Shown: positions 53,290 through 62,856 of the stretch, one piece after another
Layout of the letters: each line of letters begins with the position of its first letter
How positions within the stretch are numbered: position 1 is the first letter of the stretch
From: Lewinella sp. LCG006
Lineage (GTDB): Bacteria; Bacteroidota; Bacteroidia; Chitinophagales; Saprospiraceae
Direction of reading: 5' to 3'
Assembly (NCBI RefSeq): GCF_040784935.1
Contig: NZ_CP160680.1
Span: forward strand, 4,879,802 to 4,943,801
Length of the DNA stretch: 64,000 bases
Notes under the pieces: model-generated
What the model was told of the DNA's origin: nothing
Seen by the model: only the letters and a program-made list of their open reading frames with translations
Database searches by the model: none
Made by a program: the position numbers and the translations under genes

Positions 53290-54276
53290 ATGAAAGCGAT
53301 CCTGTTTGATCAGTTTGGAGGACCGGAAAATTTGTACATCGGTGAAACGGAAGCTCCCGTTCCTGGTCCAGACGAGGTATTGGTAGCGGTGGCCGCCACG
53401 GCCCTGAACCGGGCGGATATACTGCAAAGAGAAGGGAAATACCCACCACCGCCCGGAGAAAGTACCATCCTGGGCTTGGAAATGGCTGGAAGGGTAATGG
53501 CTTGGGGCGAAAATGTCAGTGGTTTCCAGAAAGGTGATCATGTATGCGGATTATTGCCAGGTGGCGGATACGCTGAGCAGGCCGTTTTACCCGCATCTTT
53601 GGTCTTGCCGATCCCGGAAGGCTTGTCCTTTACCCAGGCAGCGGCCATCCCGGAAGTATTCCTGACGGCTTTTCAAGCCTTGGATTGGTTGGCCCTACTA
53701 CAAGCAGGTGAACGGGTACTGATCCACGCCGGCGGTAGTGGGGTAGGTACCGCAGCGATCCAATTGGCTCGCCTTATGGACGCTGGTGAAATCATCATCA
53801 CCGCATCCAAAGAGAAACACGAATTTTGTCGTACCCTGGGGGCAATGCATACCATCGATTACAAAAACGAAGATTTCAGCCAAAGGGTAAAAGAAATCAC
53901 CAATGGGGAAGGGGTTGATGTTTTGATCGACTTTGTCGGCGGACCAAATTTTGCGCCCAATTTGGCAGCATTAGGATTGGATAGCCGTATGGTCATGCTT
54001 GCGTTTTTGGGTGGGCCTAATACAGAAGACGCTGTAAACCTGGCGGCTATTTTGCGTAAACGCATCCACATCATGGGCTCAACGCTGCGTTCAAGGTCTA
54101 AAGCCTACAAAGCCCAGTTGACCGCTGATCTACAGCAAAAATATTGGGCAGCCTTTACCCAAGGCCACCTGCTCCCCATCGTGGATAGTGTCTACCCTTG
54201 GGAGCAGGTGGCTGATGCTCATCGCTACATGGAGGCCAACCAAAATACAGGTAAAGTAATTTTGGAGATTTCGTAA
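53290..54276 (+). CDS. NAD(P)H-quinone oxidoreductase, PIG3/QOR-type MDR protein
   Basis: 328 residues of the zinc-free medium-chain dehydrogenase/reductase type. MKAILFDQFGGPENLYIGET, ALNRADILQREGKYPPPPG, LGLEMAGRVMAWGENV and VCGLLPGGGYAEQAVLP form the catalytic part. The nucleotide-binding motif is ERVLIHAGGSGVGTAAIQLA, and DFVGGPNF and STLRSRSKAYK follow; the latter is typical of the PIG3 branch. It reduces quinones or related carbonyl compounds with NADPH in the cytoplasm. It stands alone. Confidence 0.92.
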   Translation: MKAILFDQFGGPENLYIGETEAPVPGPDEVLVAVAATALNRADILQREGKYPPPPGESTILGLEMAGRVMAWGENVSGFQKGDHVCGLLPGGGYAEQAVLPASLVLPIPEGLSFTQAAAIPEVFLTAFQALDWLALLQAGERVLIHAGGSGVGTAAIQLARLMDAGEIIITASKEKHEFCRTLGAMHTIDYKNEDFSQRVKEITNGEGVDVLIDFVGGPNFAPNLAALGLDSRMVMLAFLGGPNTEDAVNLAAILRKRIHIMGSTLRSRSKAYKAQLTADLQQKYWAAFTQGHLLPIVDSVYPWEQVADAHRYMEANQNTGKVILEIS

Positions 54277-54380
54277 AGACACGAGGTTTTACTTCGTAGC
54301 AGGAAAAAGTCCACGCAAGCTCTTGAAATCCTTAAGTATCTTTCTATGTGTCCATTAACACAAGGCAAAACTAACGATAA

Positions 54381-56762
54381 TTACCTTCTCCTTCCTCCTG
54401 AATACTCCATTGCTTCTCCCTTGCCAAATCCGTAGCTAAGGCCCAGGGTGATGAAGCGTCCTCGTTGACCAAAGTTGTAAATGTAGAAGTCGTTTTGAAG
54501 AATTTCACTTTCCCGATTTCTGGAGGCAAAAACATCTCTTACACTTAGGTTGAGAATTGTTTTACCATTCATGATCTTCTTCCTTACGCCTAGGTCAATG
54601 AAGAAGTTATCACTGACGGCTTGTTGTACCGTCTGGTATTTTGAATTGTACTGGCCAGTGACCTCAAAATCAATCGCTGCCGGGAATTTTATCTTGGTCG
54701 TCAATTTGGATGACCACTGGTCGGCACTAAAATCGAACGTTTTGTCTTCAAATACTCCTTGGCGGTTGAAGTAATTGTAGTTGAAATCACCATTCAGCGA
54801 GAGCCATTTATTCGGACTGTACTTCCCATTTAATTCTATACCAGTGGCTCGGTTGGTGCCGATATTGATGGGCCTGAGTGTATTTACATTGTTTTCAAAC
54901 GTAGAAACCTGCTCAACGACATCGGTTGTGTAACGTTGATAAACTCCTAAATTCAAGGATACTTTTTCGAAAATGTAGATGCTATTGATTTCGTAGGCAT
55001 CCGTAAATTCAGGATTCAAGGATGGATTACCCGTTCTGATCGAGAAGTTGTTGCGGATATTGAAAAATGGGTTGAGGTCCCATAGGCGGGGACGGAAAAT
55101 GCGTTTCGAGTAGCCAGCCTGTAGGGAGAAACGATCGGTAACTTTAAAAGAAGTATGCAAGCTGGGGAAGAGGTTGGTATAATTTTGTTGATTTTTTTCT
55201 GCCGTATTGGTAAGTACCGTAGACAAATCGGTCATCTCCATGCGCAACCCTGCTTTTACGCCCCAGCGTTCTCCTTCGTAAGCACCTGTGCTATATACCC
55301 CTAGTACCTTTTGGTCGAACTCGAATACGTTGGTTAAGCCCGGATCTTCCACCCATTCATTATTTACTAAGTTGGAAACAGCATAGTCATTGGCAACATC
55401 AGTAATGACGTATTGGCTTCCTACTTCCAAGGTTACTTTTTCTGAAAAAGGCTTGGTGTAATCGGCTTGGAAGGTATACTTGGTTTCGCTAAAAGCAGTT
55501 GCAGTCTGCTGATTACTAGGTGCTTCACTACCCGTAATAGTCGCATTTTCGAATGCTGAAGATTGGTCTTTTCCGAAGAAATTGCCTAATGCGCTAAAAA
55601 GGAAAGTATGGTCTTTATCGTCTTCAAAGTCTTTTTTGTATTGGAGTTCATACTGCCATTTGGGATTGGTGGCTTCGGTGTTTTCTTGCCGGTACCATTC
55701 AGAAACGAGAAGGTCATCTCCTGCCAATTGGCGGAAGTTGGTAAGGGAGGGTTGCTCTTCTATTTCGTAGGCAAAATTTCCTGAAAGGGTTAATACATTC
55801 AGGGAATTGATATGATAGTCCGTACCCAGGATAAAATTGTAGAAGGTTTCATTTCTATAGTCGGTACCTGTACTCAGAATAGTTGTACCGGTAAGTAAAT
55901 CTTGATTGATGGTATTGTTGTTTTGGGGCAATTCCCGGTAGCCAACTCCAATTTGGCTGAAAAGATTAAATTTCTCTGTGCGGCGGTTTAAGCTCAATCC
56001 GATACTATGGTTGTCAGGAATACCTGTATTAACGGATATCGAGCCGTTGATGCCTTTTTTCTCTTCTTTTTTAAGAACAATATTGATGATACCGGCAGTA
56101 CCTTCTGCATCGTATTTTGCCGACGGGTTGGTGATGACTTCGATCCGGTCGATCATATCTGCGGTAATGGTACCTAGGGCACTGCCTTCATCATTGGCCA
56201 GAACGGAGGGTTTGCCATTGATGAGTATTTGTACGCCGCTGCTGCCCCGGAGGCTGATCTGTCCTTCAATACTGACATTTACAGAAGGTACGTGATTGAG
56301 GAGCTCTAGGGCACTGGCACCGTTGCTGCTTAAATCCTGGCCGACATTGAAGACTCTTCGGTCTAACTTGAACTCTGTCTGCGATTTTTCGGCAAGAACA
56401 ACTACTTCCTCAAGGGTTTGGCTGTTTTCGGATAAATAGACAGTTCCTAGGTCAACCTTGTTGGATTGTACTTGAAAATCGGTAATTCTTTGCGCAACGT
56501 AGCCAATAAAACTAATTTCGAGGTAGATGCTATCGGTATCAGCAGTGATGGAAAAAGTACCGTCTTCTAAGGTGGTGGTACCTGTCAGTACGGTATTGTC
56601 CTGGCTATTGCCCACCATGATGGTTGCAAACTCAATAGGCGATTGACTTTGGTAATCCAGGACTTTGCCAGTGATGAGAATAGCCCCATTTTGACTGTGG
56701 AGTAGCCCGCCAACAAGCATCAGGCAGACCGCAAAAAAGGAGCGTTTAAAGATAGATTTCAT
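54381..56762 (-). CDS. TonB-receptor-like outer membrane beta-barrel protein
   Basis: 793 residues, signal peptide ending in GLLHSQ. The carboxypeptidase-like regulatory domain (ILITGKVLDYQSQSPIEFAT, TLEDGTFSI) is followed by a plug (FNVGQDLSSNGASALELLNH, GVQILINGKPSVLAN, IDRIEVITNPSAKYDAEGTA) and a large barrel of the OMP_b-brl_3 type, with ITLGLSYGFGKG near the C-terminus. These proteins are SusC-like receptors without SusD partners. The ligand is unknown. It is divergent from a LytS/LytTR pair with a 186-bp gap, so these may control it. Confidence 0.92.
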   Translation of the reverse strand: MKSIFKRSFFAVCLMLVGGLLHSQNGAILITGKVLDYQSQSPIEFATIMVGNSQDNTVLTGTTTLEDGTFSITADTDSIYLEISFIGYVAQRITDFQVQSNKVDLGTVYLSENSQTLEEVVVLAEKSQTEFKLDRRVFNVGQDLSSNGASALELLNHVPSVNVSIEGQISLRGSSGVQILINGKPSVLANDEGSALGTITADMIDRIEVITNPSAKYDAEGTAGIINIVLKKEEKKGINGSISVNTGIPDNHSIGLSLNRRTEKFNLFSQIGVGYRELPQNNNTINQDLLTGTTILSTGTDYRNETFYNFILGTDYHINSLNVLTLSGNFAYEIEEQPSLTNFRQLAGDDLLVSEWYRQENTEATNPKWQYELQYKKDFEDDKDHTFLFSALGNFFGKDQSSAFENATITGSEAPSNQQTATAFSETKYTFQADYTKPFSEKVTLEVGSQYVITDVANDYAVSNLVNNEWVEDPGLTNVFEFDQKVLGVYSTGAYEGERWGVKAGLRMEMTDLSTVLTNTAEKNQQNYTNLFPSLHTSFKVTDRFSLQAGYSKRIFRPRLWDLNPFFNIRNNFSIRTGNPSLNPEFTDAYEINSIYIFEKVSLNLGVYQRYTTDVVEQVSTFENNVNTLRPINIGTNRATGIELNGKYSPNKWLSLNGDFNYNYFNRQGVFEDKTFDFSADQWSSKLTTKIKFPAAIDFEVTGQYNSKYQTVQQAVSDNFFIDLGVRKKIMNGKTILNLSVRDVFASRNRESEILQNDFYIYNFGQRGRFITLGLSYGFGKGEAMEYSGGRRR

Positions 56763-56948
56763 CGGGTATTTTTTTTCTTAATGGATGTATACCACAAATA
56801 AAAGGACGTTTGCAGGAAGAGGGAAAAATATTCTTTGAACGACGAGATAGAACCCGTCAACAGCAACTTCTACAGATAGCAGAACAATGAGGTCGTTGAG
56901 CCGTAAAGATGAACGGTTGGGCTATTATCACCAGGAAGTACATCTGAA

Positions 56949-57995
56949 ATGCGTAGTTTTAGGAGTATGATAAATATGCCAAAACAAGGATCGGCTTCCA
57001 GAGCTAAAGAAATTGCTTTCCAGGTAGTACTGCATCTACTGGTTTTTTCCTTTTATGCCATAGATCGAAAGAATCCCCAGATAGAGGAATCGGAGGTGGT
57101 GTTTTTTATCAATCTGGCGGTAGTCGCCTTTGTGATTAATTACATTTTCTTACCTCGATTTTTTTACAAAAAAAAGTACTTAACCTTTGCATTGGCGGTA
57201 GTGGGCATTATTGCTTTCACCTTGGTAATGGAGGAATTGGTTTTGGAGCAGATTTATTTTCCAGCAACCAGAGGTACGACCTTCCCTGGCGTATTTTACA
57301 CCTTGTTAAGTATTCTTCCCGTAGTCACAATATTGGTAGGTTTCCATTTTGGTTGGGACGCTTTCCGGAAGGAGCGAGAGTTAGAAGAATTACAAGGTGC
57401 GATTAAAGAAAGTGAACTCCAATTTTTGAAATCCCAAATCAACCCCCATTTCTTATTCAATAATCTCAATAACCTCTATGCACATGCGATTGAGAACTCT
57501 CCAAAAACACCCGATATCATCCTGGAATTATCGGCGGTATTAAGGTACATGCTCTACGACTGTAAAGCAGAATATGTGCCTTTGAGCAAGGAGATGGAGC
57601 ACATTGGGAATTTTATGAAAATCAGCGAGCTACAGATCGAAGAAAGAGGGAGCGTAAGCCTGACGGTAGAGGATATAGAAGAACGCTACCAAATAGCACC
57701 TTTGTTGCTCATTGTTTTTATAGAAAACGCTTTTAAACATAGTACTGCCAGCCAAACGGATAACATCTCAATAGAAGTAGATATCCGCGTGTTGAAGGGT
57801 GGGGTTCTTAAATTTTCTTGTGTGAATTCTTACCATCCTCAATCAAATATCGATAGTTTATCCAGTGGCATTGGTTTAGAAAATGTGAAGAAGAGGTTGG
57901 ACTTACTTTATCCTCAAGCTCACGAGTTGGTGATCAATAAAACAGCAGATCGCTTTGAAGTGATCTTAACGCTGCAACTTAATAATGCTAGCTAA
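56949..57995 (+). CDS. LytS-type sensor histidine kinase
   Basis: 348 residues. Four membrane segments (IAFQVVLHLLVFSFYAI, VVFFINLAVVAFVINYIFL, FALAVVGIIAFTLVMEEL, YTLLSILPVVTILVGFHF) lead into a short coiled coil and a His_kinase domain: LKSQINPHFLFNNLNNLY with His 167, VFIENAFKHS and GIGLENVKKRLDLLYP. Starts at 56949, 56967 and 56976 are all ATG; an AGGAG word precedes the last. The stop overlaps the ATG of the response regulator by one base (57995), so they are cotranslated. Confidence 0.92.
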   Translation: MRSFRSMINMPKQGSASRAKEIAFQVVLHLLVFSFYAIDRKNPQIEESEVVFFINLAVVAFVINYIFLPRFFYKKKYLTFALAVVGIIAFTLVMEELVLEQIYFPATRGTTFPGVFYTLLSILPVVTILVGFHFGWDAFRKERELEELQGAIKESELQFLKSQINPHFLFNNLNNLYAHAIENSPKTPDIILELSAVLRYMLYDCKAEYVPLSKEMEHIGNFMKISELQIEERGSVSLTVEDIEERYQIAPLLLIVFIENAFKHSTASQTDNISIEVDIRVLKGGVLKFSCVNSYHPQSNIDSLSSGIGLENVKKRLDLLYPQAHELVINKTADRFEVILTLQLNNAS

Positions 57996-58699
57996 TGATG
58001 AATTGTATAATCATAGAAGATCAACCACCAGCGCAGCGTATCCTCAAAAAATACATTGAAGATATTGGAACCCTCACGCTGAAAGCAACCTTTACGGACG
58101 CCCTTCAAACCATGGAGTTTTTAAAGACGCAAGAGATAGATTTGATGTTTTTAGATATTCATCTACCAAAAATATCAGGGATCGATTTTCTTAAAACCAT
58201 ACCCAATGCTCCTGCTGTTATCCTGACTACTGCTTTCCCTGACTATGCTTTAGAAAGCTATGAATTTAGTGTGGTCGATTATTTATTGAAACCTTTTTCG
58301 TTTCAACGCTTCGTTAAAGCAGTTGCCAAAGTGCCCGTAAAAAACAAACAAGTAAGCATTTTTTCACCCAGTGAAGAGAAGGCGAACTTTCGAAAAGAGC
58401 TGTTTATCAAATCTGGTTATGAATTGGTAAAAGTCCTTGTCGATGATATTCTCTACATAAAATCAGAGGGCGATTATACCGAGCTTTTCTTGCCTGAAAA
58501 AAAACACTTGTCATCGGAACCATTAAGGTTTTGGGAAGAGCAATTGGATAAGAATCAGTTTATTAGAGTTCACAAATCTTATTTGATCCATGCGGGAAAA
58601 ATTGAAAAGATAGCTGGTAATCAAATTTATCTAAAAGAAAAAGCCATTGTCCCGATCGGTAGAACCTACAAGGATGAGTTTTTGGCGAAAATAAATTAG
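57995..58699 (+). CDS. LytTR-family response regulator
   Basis: 234 residues. Receiver: MNCIIIEDQPPAQRILKKYI, LMFLDIHLPKISGIDFL with Asp 54, ILTTAFPDYALESYEFSVVD and YLLKPFSFQRF. The LytTR DNA-binding domain covers about residues 130-234 (LFIKSGYELVKVLVDDILYI, FIRVHKSYLIH, VPIGRTYKDEF). Pairs with the kinase just upstream; the target is possibly the divergent barrel gene. Confidence 0.95.
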   Translation: MMNCIIIEDQPPAQRILKKYIEDIGTLTLKATFTDALQTMEFLKTQEIDLMFLDIHLPKISGIDFLKTIPNAPAVILTTAFPDYALESYEFSVVDYLLKPFSFQRFVKAVAKVPVKNKQVSIFSPSEEKANFRKELFIKSGYELVKVLVDDILYIKSEGDYTELFLPEKKHLSSEPLRFWEEQLDKNQFIRVHKSYLIHAGKIEKIAGNQIYLKEKAIVPIGRTYKDEFLAKIN

Positions 58700-58892
58700 T
58701 GGCTTTTCTGCTTGTATATTGGTGGATAATCATCAATAAATGCCAAGAATCATTAGCAAAAAGTTGCTGAATTGTAGCTTTCTGAAAAGAGATTCTCAGT
58801 GAAATGTCAAAATATTTACACTGCTTGTAAGAATTAACAACTTTCCCAAACCACCGTAAAAGTGAGCTGTTTCATCACCAAAAATCGAAACA

Positions 58893-59681
58893 ATGGAACA
58901 AACTACACGGATTGAAAAACGCCTGGCACCCATGCGCAAAGCGCTTACGGAGCACCGCCTTTATGAGCACTTACAGCGAGTGGAGGATATACGTAGCTTT
59001 ATGGAAAGTCATGTCTTTGCGGTATGGGATTTTATGTCCTTGCTAAAGGCACTACAACAGCTTTTGACCACCACCACTACGCCTTGGGTGCCAAGTGCCA
59101 ACCCCCAATTAGCTAGATTTATCAACGAAATCGTTCTTGAGGAAGAGAGTGACGTCAACGAAGAGGGTGAACCTCAGAGCCACTTCGAGATGTACTTAAG
59201 TGCAATGGAGCAAATTGGTGCTAATACGGAATTCATCCACCAATTTATAGATCAGATCAAGTTGGGTAAGGACATCGAAACAGCTGCACAAAGCATTGAT
59301 CTTGATCCTGCGGTTCTCAAATTTGTACAGTTTACTTTTGCAACCATTAATAGTGGAGAAGCACACAAGATTGCGGCGGCATTTACTTTTGGTCGGGAAG
59401 ATGTGATTCCCGATATGTTCCTTGCCATCATCAAAGATGAAGCACAAAAAGTTGGTCGTGATCAATACACCAAATTAAGCTATTACCTCAAGCGCCATAT
59501 CGAACTCGACGGCGATGAGCATGGCCCTTTAGCGCTAAGGATGATCGCTGCACTCTGTGGGGAGGATCAACAAAAATGGGAAGAAGTGGCCCAAACCGCT
59601 GAGGCCGCTTTGGCTCATCGAATAGGTTTGTGGGATTATATCGCTAACTCGATCAGCGAACAATCTCTGGCGGCGGTTTAA
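58893..59681 (+). CDS. DUF3050 protein, heme-oxygenase-like helical fold
   Basis: 262 residues, fully helical. LTEHRLYEHLQRVEDIRSFM, ESHVFAVWDFMSLLKALQQL, FINEIVLEEESDVNEEG, FTFGREDVIPDMFLAI, YYLKRHIELDGDEHGPLALR and WEEVAQTAEAAL match DUF3050. Conserved His and Glu residues (HxxxVWDF, EEESD, HIELDGDEHG) recall di-metal proteins of the heme-oxygenase-like superfamily; the reaction is not known. It is monocistronic. Confidence 0.88.
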   Translation: MEQTTRIEKRLAPMRKALTEHRLYEHLQRVEDIRSFMESHVFAVWDFMSLLKALQQLLTTTTTPWVPSANPQLARFINEIVLEEESDVNEEGEPQSHFEMYLSAMEQIGANTEFIHQFIDQIKLGKDIETAAQSIDLDPAVLKFVQFTFATINSGEAHKIAAAFTFGREDVIPDMFLAIIKDEAQKVGRDQYTKLSYYLKRHIELDGDEHGPLALRMIAALCGEDQQKWEEVAQTAEAALAHRIGLWDYIANSISEQSLAAV

Positions 59682-59717
59682 TGAGATGGGGGAGGGGAGG
59701 GAATGTAATCCTTAGCA

Positions 59718-60485
59718 TTAAAATTGTTCCCGTTTTTCCGACAAATACTTCCAATAGCGACGGGGTACATGTTGCAAGTGCAGCTTGGGGTTTTTTCGTT
59801 CCTTGATATTTACGCTATCAAAGTAACTCTTCCATAGTACCTGGTATGCTACTTCCTGCTCTGCCATCATATCTGCGGGCAATTGCCGGTATTGTAAGGC
59901 GTGATCATTGGCAAAACTGACAAATTCGGTTTGTTGCTGGTCGTAATAAATTCCATAACGGCGACGGCTATCGTAGATCAGCCACTGCTGGGCAGGGTAT
60001 CTTTTTTCAAAATGGTCGGGAAGAAGGGGGAGGACGTTGAAGTCGGGCTCGATGACGGCATAGTAAATATCATCCTGCGTTCGCTGGAAGCGTACAAATG
60101 CGTGCATCCGGTGTACCTCCCGGCCAATTTTCTTTTTGATTTGGTGGAGCTTTAAAACCGTGTCATCCCCATAATTATCGCTGATGTCTTTAGGGCTGTC
60201 CATTATTTTTTGGACAAAATCATAAATCAATTTTCCCACTTCAGGAAATTCGGAAAGAAAGCAATGCTCCAGTAACCGAAGGCTTTTTTTTCCTCCTTTT
60301 TTGAGGATGCCTTTCTTTACCCGATCGGCCCAGGCTTCGTTGGTCGCTACAGCAAGCGGTGTTTCAAACAAGCTACCTTGCCACTCTTCAGTGGGAACAA
60401 TTGCTGTAGCGACCGTTTTTAAGCGGTAAGTCTCGAAAATGACACTGAGTAAACCTTCAAAAGAGCCGTCGTAAGTAAAAGTCAT
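59718..60485 (-). CDS. DUF4130 / TIGR03915-type putative DNA repair protein
   Basis: 255 residues. FTYDGSFEGLLSVIFETY at the start, FLSEFPEVGKLIYDFVQKIM, VHRMHAFVRFQRTQDDIYYA, VIEPDFNVLPLLPDHFEKRY, QQWLIYDSRRRYGIYYD and a C-terminal YFDSVNIKERKNPKLHLQHV, PRRYWKYLSE close match the family that normally pairs with a radical-SAM protein and has a uracil-DNA-glycosylase-linked role. That partner is not next to it here. It lies 8 bp from the head-GIN gene on the same strand. Confidence 0.88.
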   Translation of the reverse strand: MTFTYDGSFEGLLSVIFETYRLKTVATAIVPTEEWQGSLFETPLAVATNEAWADRVKKGILKKGGKKSLRLLEHCFLSEFPEVGKLIYDFVQKIMDSPKDISDNYGDDTVLKLHQIKKKIGREVHRMHAFVRFQRTQDDIYYAVIEPDFNVLPLLPDHFEKRYPAQQWLIYDSRRRYGIYYDQQQTEFVSFANDHALQYRQLPADMMAEQEVAYQVLWKSYFDSVNIKERKNPKLHLQHVPRRYWKYLSEKREQF

Positions 60486-60493
60486 AAATACAC

Positions 60494-61222
60494 TTATCTA
60501 CCGCTCATGGATTGTAAATCCCCAGAGCCAGAAATTCTTGATTGTACATTGGGGCTACCTTTGTAATAAACATCACCGGAACCAGAGACCCGTACATTAA
60601 GGTTTTTGGTAGCATGCACTTTAGCACCGCCGGAGCCAGAAATTCTTACCTCGCAGTTGCCGCTCATGAGTTCTTTAGCATCAATATCACCGGAGCCAGA
60701 GATAGAAATACTGAGATCTTCGGTGCTGCCGTCGAGCTCGATATCACCAGAGCCACTAATGGCAGCTTGAATGCTGCGGGCGGTCGTTTTAAAGCGTAGA
60801 TCACCGGAACCAGAAATACCTACTTCCACAACGTCATTACCCGTAAAAGTGTTCTCCGTGTAGATGTCGCCAGATCCTGAAAGCTTTACATAAGTCATCC
60901 GAGGAACAGTGATATAGATTTTTATCGGCGCGTGATCATCAATGTTTTCTTCGGTCTTGATTTTCCAGATATTACCTTCGACGTTTGTTTCCAGTAGATC
61001 GATGATGTTTTGCTGGGCAGAGACCCTTACCGATTGGGTATTGCCTTGCTTGAGGTAGACATCAGCACTGATATTTAGGCTTACGCCAGAAAAATTGCTG
61101 AGTTGTAATTCTTTTTCTACAACGGGCCCTTTTCCATCAATACCATTGTTCCACCATTTTTGGGCTTGGACATTGGAAAAAAAGCATAAGGCGAAAATGG
61201 GAAGCATTAGAAGGTATTTCAT
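60494..61222 (-). CDS. Head-GIN domain (DUF2807) secreted protein
   Basis: 242 residues with signal peptide MKYLLMLPIFALCFFSNVQA. The mature part is a right-handed beta-helix-like adhesin fold: LSNFSGVSLNISADVYLKQG, IKIYITVPRMTYVKLSGSGD, then eight to nine SGSGD/SGSG turns spaced about 18-22 residues (ISGSGDLRF, ISGSGDIELDGS, ISGSGGAKVH, VSGSGDVYYKG). Such proteins are common in Bacteroidota; function unknown. The DNA of the SGSGD turns makes short direct repeats. Confidence 0.9.
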   Translation of the reverse strand: MKYLLMLPIFALCFFSNVQAQKWWNNGIDGKGPVVEKELQLSNFSGVSLNISADVYLKQGNTQSVRVSAQQNIIDLLETNVEGNIWKIKTEENIDDHAPIKIYITVPRMTYVKLSGSGDIYTENTFTGNDVVEVGISGSGDLRFKTTARSIQAAISGSGDIELDGSTEDLSISISGSGDIDAKELMSGNCEVRISGSGGAKVHATKNLNVRVSGSGDVYYKGSPNVQSRISGSGDLQSMSGR

Positions 61223-61329
61223 CTAGGTATGTTTTTAGTGTGTGAAATAAAAGAATCCTATCTGTTTTCTTGCTGCTCCTAAAGACTTCACTACTTTTTA
61301 AAGGTTGCAATACGGAATATTTTAGCTAC

Positions 61330-62601
61330 TCAAATCAATAACTCAAAAAGCATTTTACTATCATTGAGGGGTTGGTAATCGATTTGATGTTTATCCATCC
61401 GCTGCACCAGCTGTTCGTAGTCGCCTCTTTCTTTAACCTGAAGGCCAACCAGTGCTGGGCCAGTACCACGATTGTGTTTTTTTGTGTATTCAAAATGGGT
61501 GATATCGTCATCGGGACCTAATACTTTGGTGAGAAAATCCTTCAGTGCTCCGGCGCGTTGGGGGAACCTGATGACGAAATAGTGCTTGAGCCCTTCGTAG
61601 AGCAAGGCCCGTTCTTTGATCTCTTCGGTTCTGGTAATGTCATTGTTACCACCACTGATCACGCACACTACGTTTTTGCCTTTAATTTTATCCGCATACT
61701 GCTCCAGGCCGGCTAAAGTAAGGGCACCCGCTGGTTCTACCACCAGGCCTTCTTCATTGTACAGTTGCAAAATTAAACTACAGATTTTTCCTTCATCTAC
61801 CAGGAGTATATCATCGAGTACTTGTTGGGCTATTTTGAACGTAAGGTCTCCTACCTGGCGTACGGCCGCTCCATCTACGAAGCTGTCAATTTGTTCCAGG
61901 TTGACGACTTTGCCTGCTTTCAGGCTTTCGTACATGGCGGGAGCACCGGCTGGTTCTACGCCGATTATCTTTGTGCTAGGGCTGATTTGTTTTACATAAC
62001 TGCCTATTCCTGCGGATAAGCCACCACCACCTACAGGTACAAAAATGTAGTCGATGGGCCCGTTGGCACTATCGAGTATTTCTACCCCCACGGTTCCCTG
62101 TCCGGCAATGGTGCCGGGGTCATCAAAAGGATGCACAAAGCCGCGACCTTCTACTTTAGCACAGAGCATTGCTTCCGCATAAGCATCGTCATAGGTGTCA
62201 CCGGTAAGGACGACTTCGACGAAACTTTTACCAAAGAGCTTTACCTTTTTTACCTTTTGTTTAGGGGTCACGATCGGCATGAATATCTTGCCGTGAACTT
62301 GCATCTTCTGACAGGCAAAGGCTACTCCTTGGGCGTGATTACCCGCACTTGCACACACCACTCCGTTTTTGAGTTGTTCCTCCGTCATGGTGGCCATGTT
62401 GTTGAAGGCTCCCCGAATTTTGTAGGAACGAACAACTTGCAAATCTTCTCTTTTTAACAAAAGATTGCATTCGTACAGCTCCGAAAAGCGGTAATTCGGT
62501 AACATGGGCGTAATGTCAGCAATGCCTTTCAGGCGTACTTTGGCCTGGTAAATTTGCTCTACGCTAAGCAGTGAAGTGTTGGAAGTAATGGGCTTAGCCA
62601 T
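61330..62601 (-). CDS. ilvA: Threonine ammonia-lyase (threonine dehydratase)
   Basis: 423 residues from MAKPITSNTSLLSVEQIYQA; the frame extends to 62715 through part of an inverted repeat and is not used. PLP-lysine motif VVRSYKIRGAFNNM with Lys 61, NHAQGVAFACQK, FVPVGGGGLSAGIGSY, and CVISGGNND. A C-terminal ACT-like domain (YFVIRFPQRAGALKDFLTKV, GLQVKERGDYEQLVQRM) fits the shorter form. It converts threonine to 2-oxobutanoate for isoleucine synthesis. It follows ilvC with a 255-bp gap, unusual within an operon, filled by a repeat. Confidence 0.95.
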   Translation of the reverse strand: MAKPITSNTSLLSVEQIYQAKVRLKGIADITPMLPNYRFSELYECNLLLKREDLQVVRSYKIRGAFNNMATMTEEQLKNGVVCASAGNHAQGVAFACQKMQVHGKIFMPIVTPKQKVKKVKLFGKSFVEVVLTGDTYDDAYAEAMLCAKVEGRGFVHPFDDPGTIAGQGTVGVEILDSANGPIDYIFVPVGGGGLSAGIGSYVKQISPSTKIIGVEPAGAPAMYESLKAGKVVNLEQIDSFVDGAAVRQVGDLTFKIAQQVLDDILLVDEGKICSLILQLYNEEGLVVEPAGALTLAGLEQYADKIKGKNVVCVISGGNNDITRTEEIKERALLYEGLKHYFVIRFPQRAGALKDFLTKVLGPDDDITHFEYTKKHNRGTGPALVGLQVKERGDYEQLVQRMDKHQIDYQPLNDSKMLFELLI

Positions 62602-62647
62602 TGTCGGTGATTTCGAATACGTGTAAAAAACAGAACTGAACTTTGGT

Positions 62648-62835
62648 AAAGTCCGTAGTGAGATGCGGGCTGCTTTACGCCCTTGGAGTAGAGGATATAG
62701 AGATGGAAGGACCAATTTTCATTAATTTCCCTCTTGGATAATCAACTTCGAGGATCGCGGGACGATCAACGAAGGTAAAATCCCTCTACCTTCTACCTCA
62801 AGGGGGGCAATCGCCCCGCATCCCTCTACGACTTT
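62648..62835. repeat. MITE-like element, copy 2, between ilvC and ilvA
   Basis: The left copy (62648-62704) begins AAAGTCCGTAGTGAGATGCG and ends GTAGAGGATATAGAGATGG. The right copy is inverted (62780-62835); its complement begins GAAAGTCGTAGAGGGATGCG and ends AGGTAGAAGGTAGAGGGA. The centre (about 75 bp) does not match that of copy 1. It separates ilvC from ilvA. Confidence 0.7.
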
Positions 62836-62856
62836 CGCCTAATAGCAAACTTCAGG

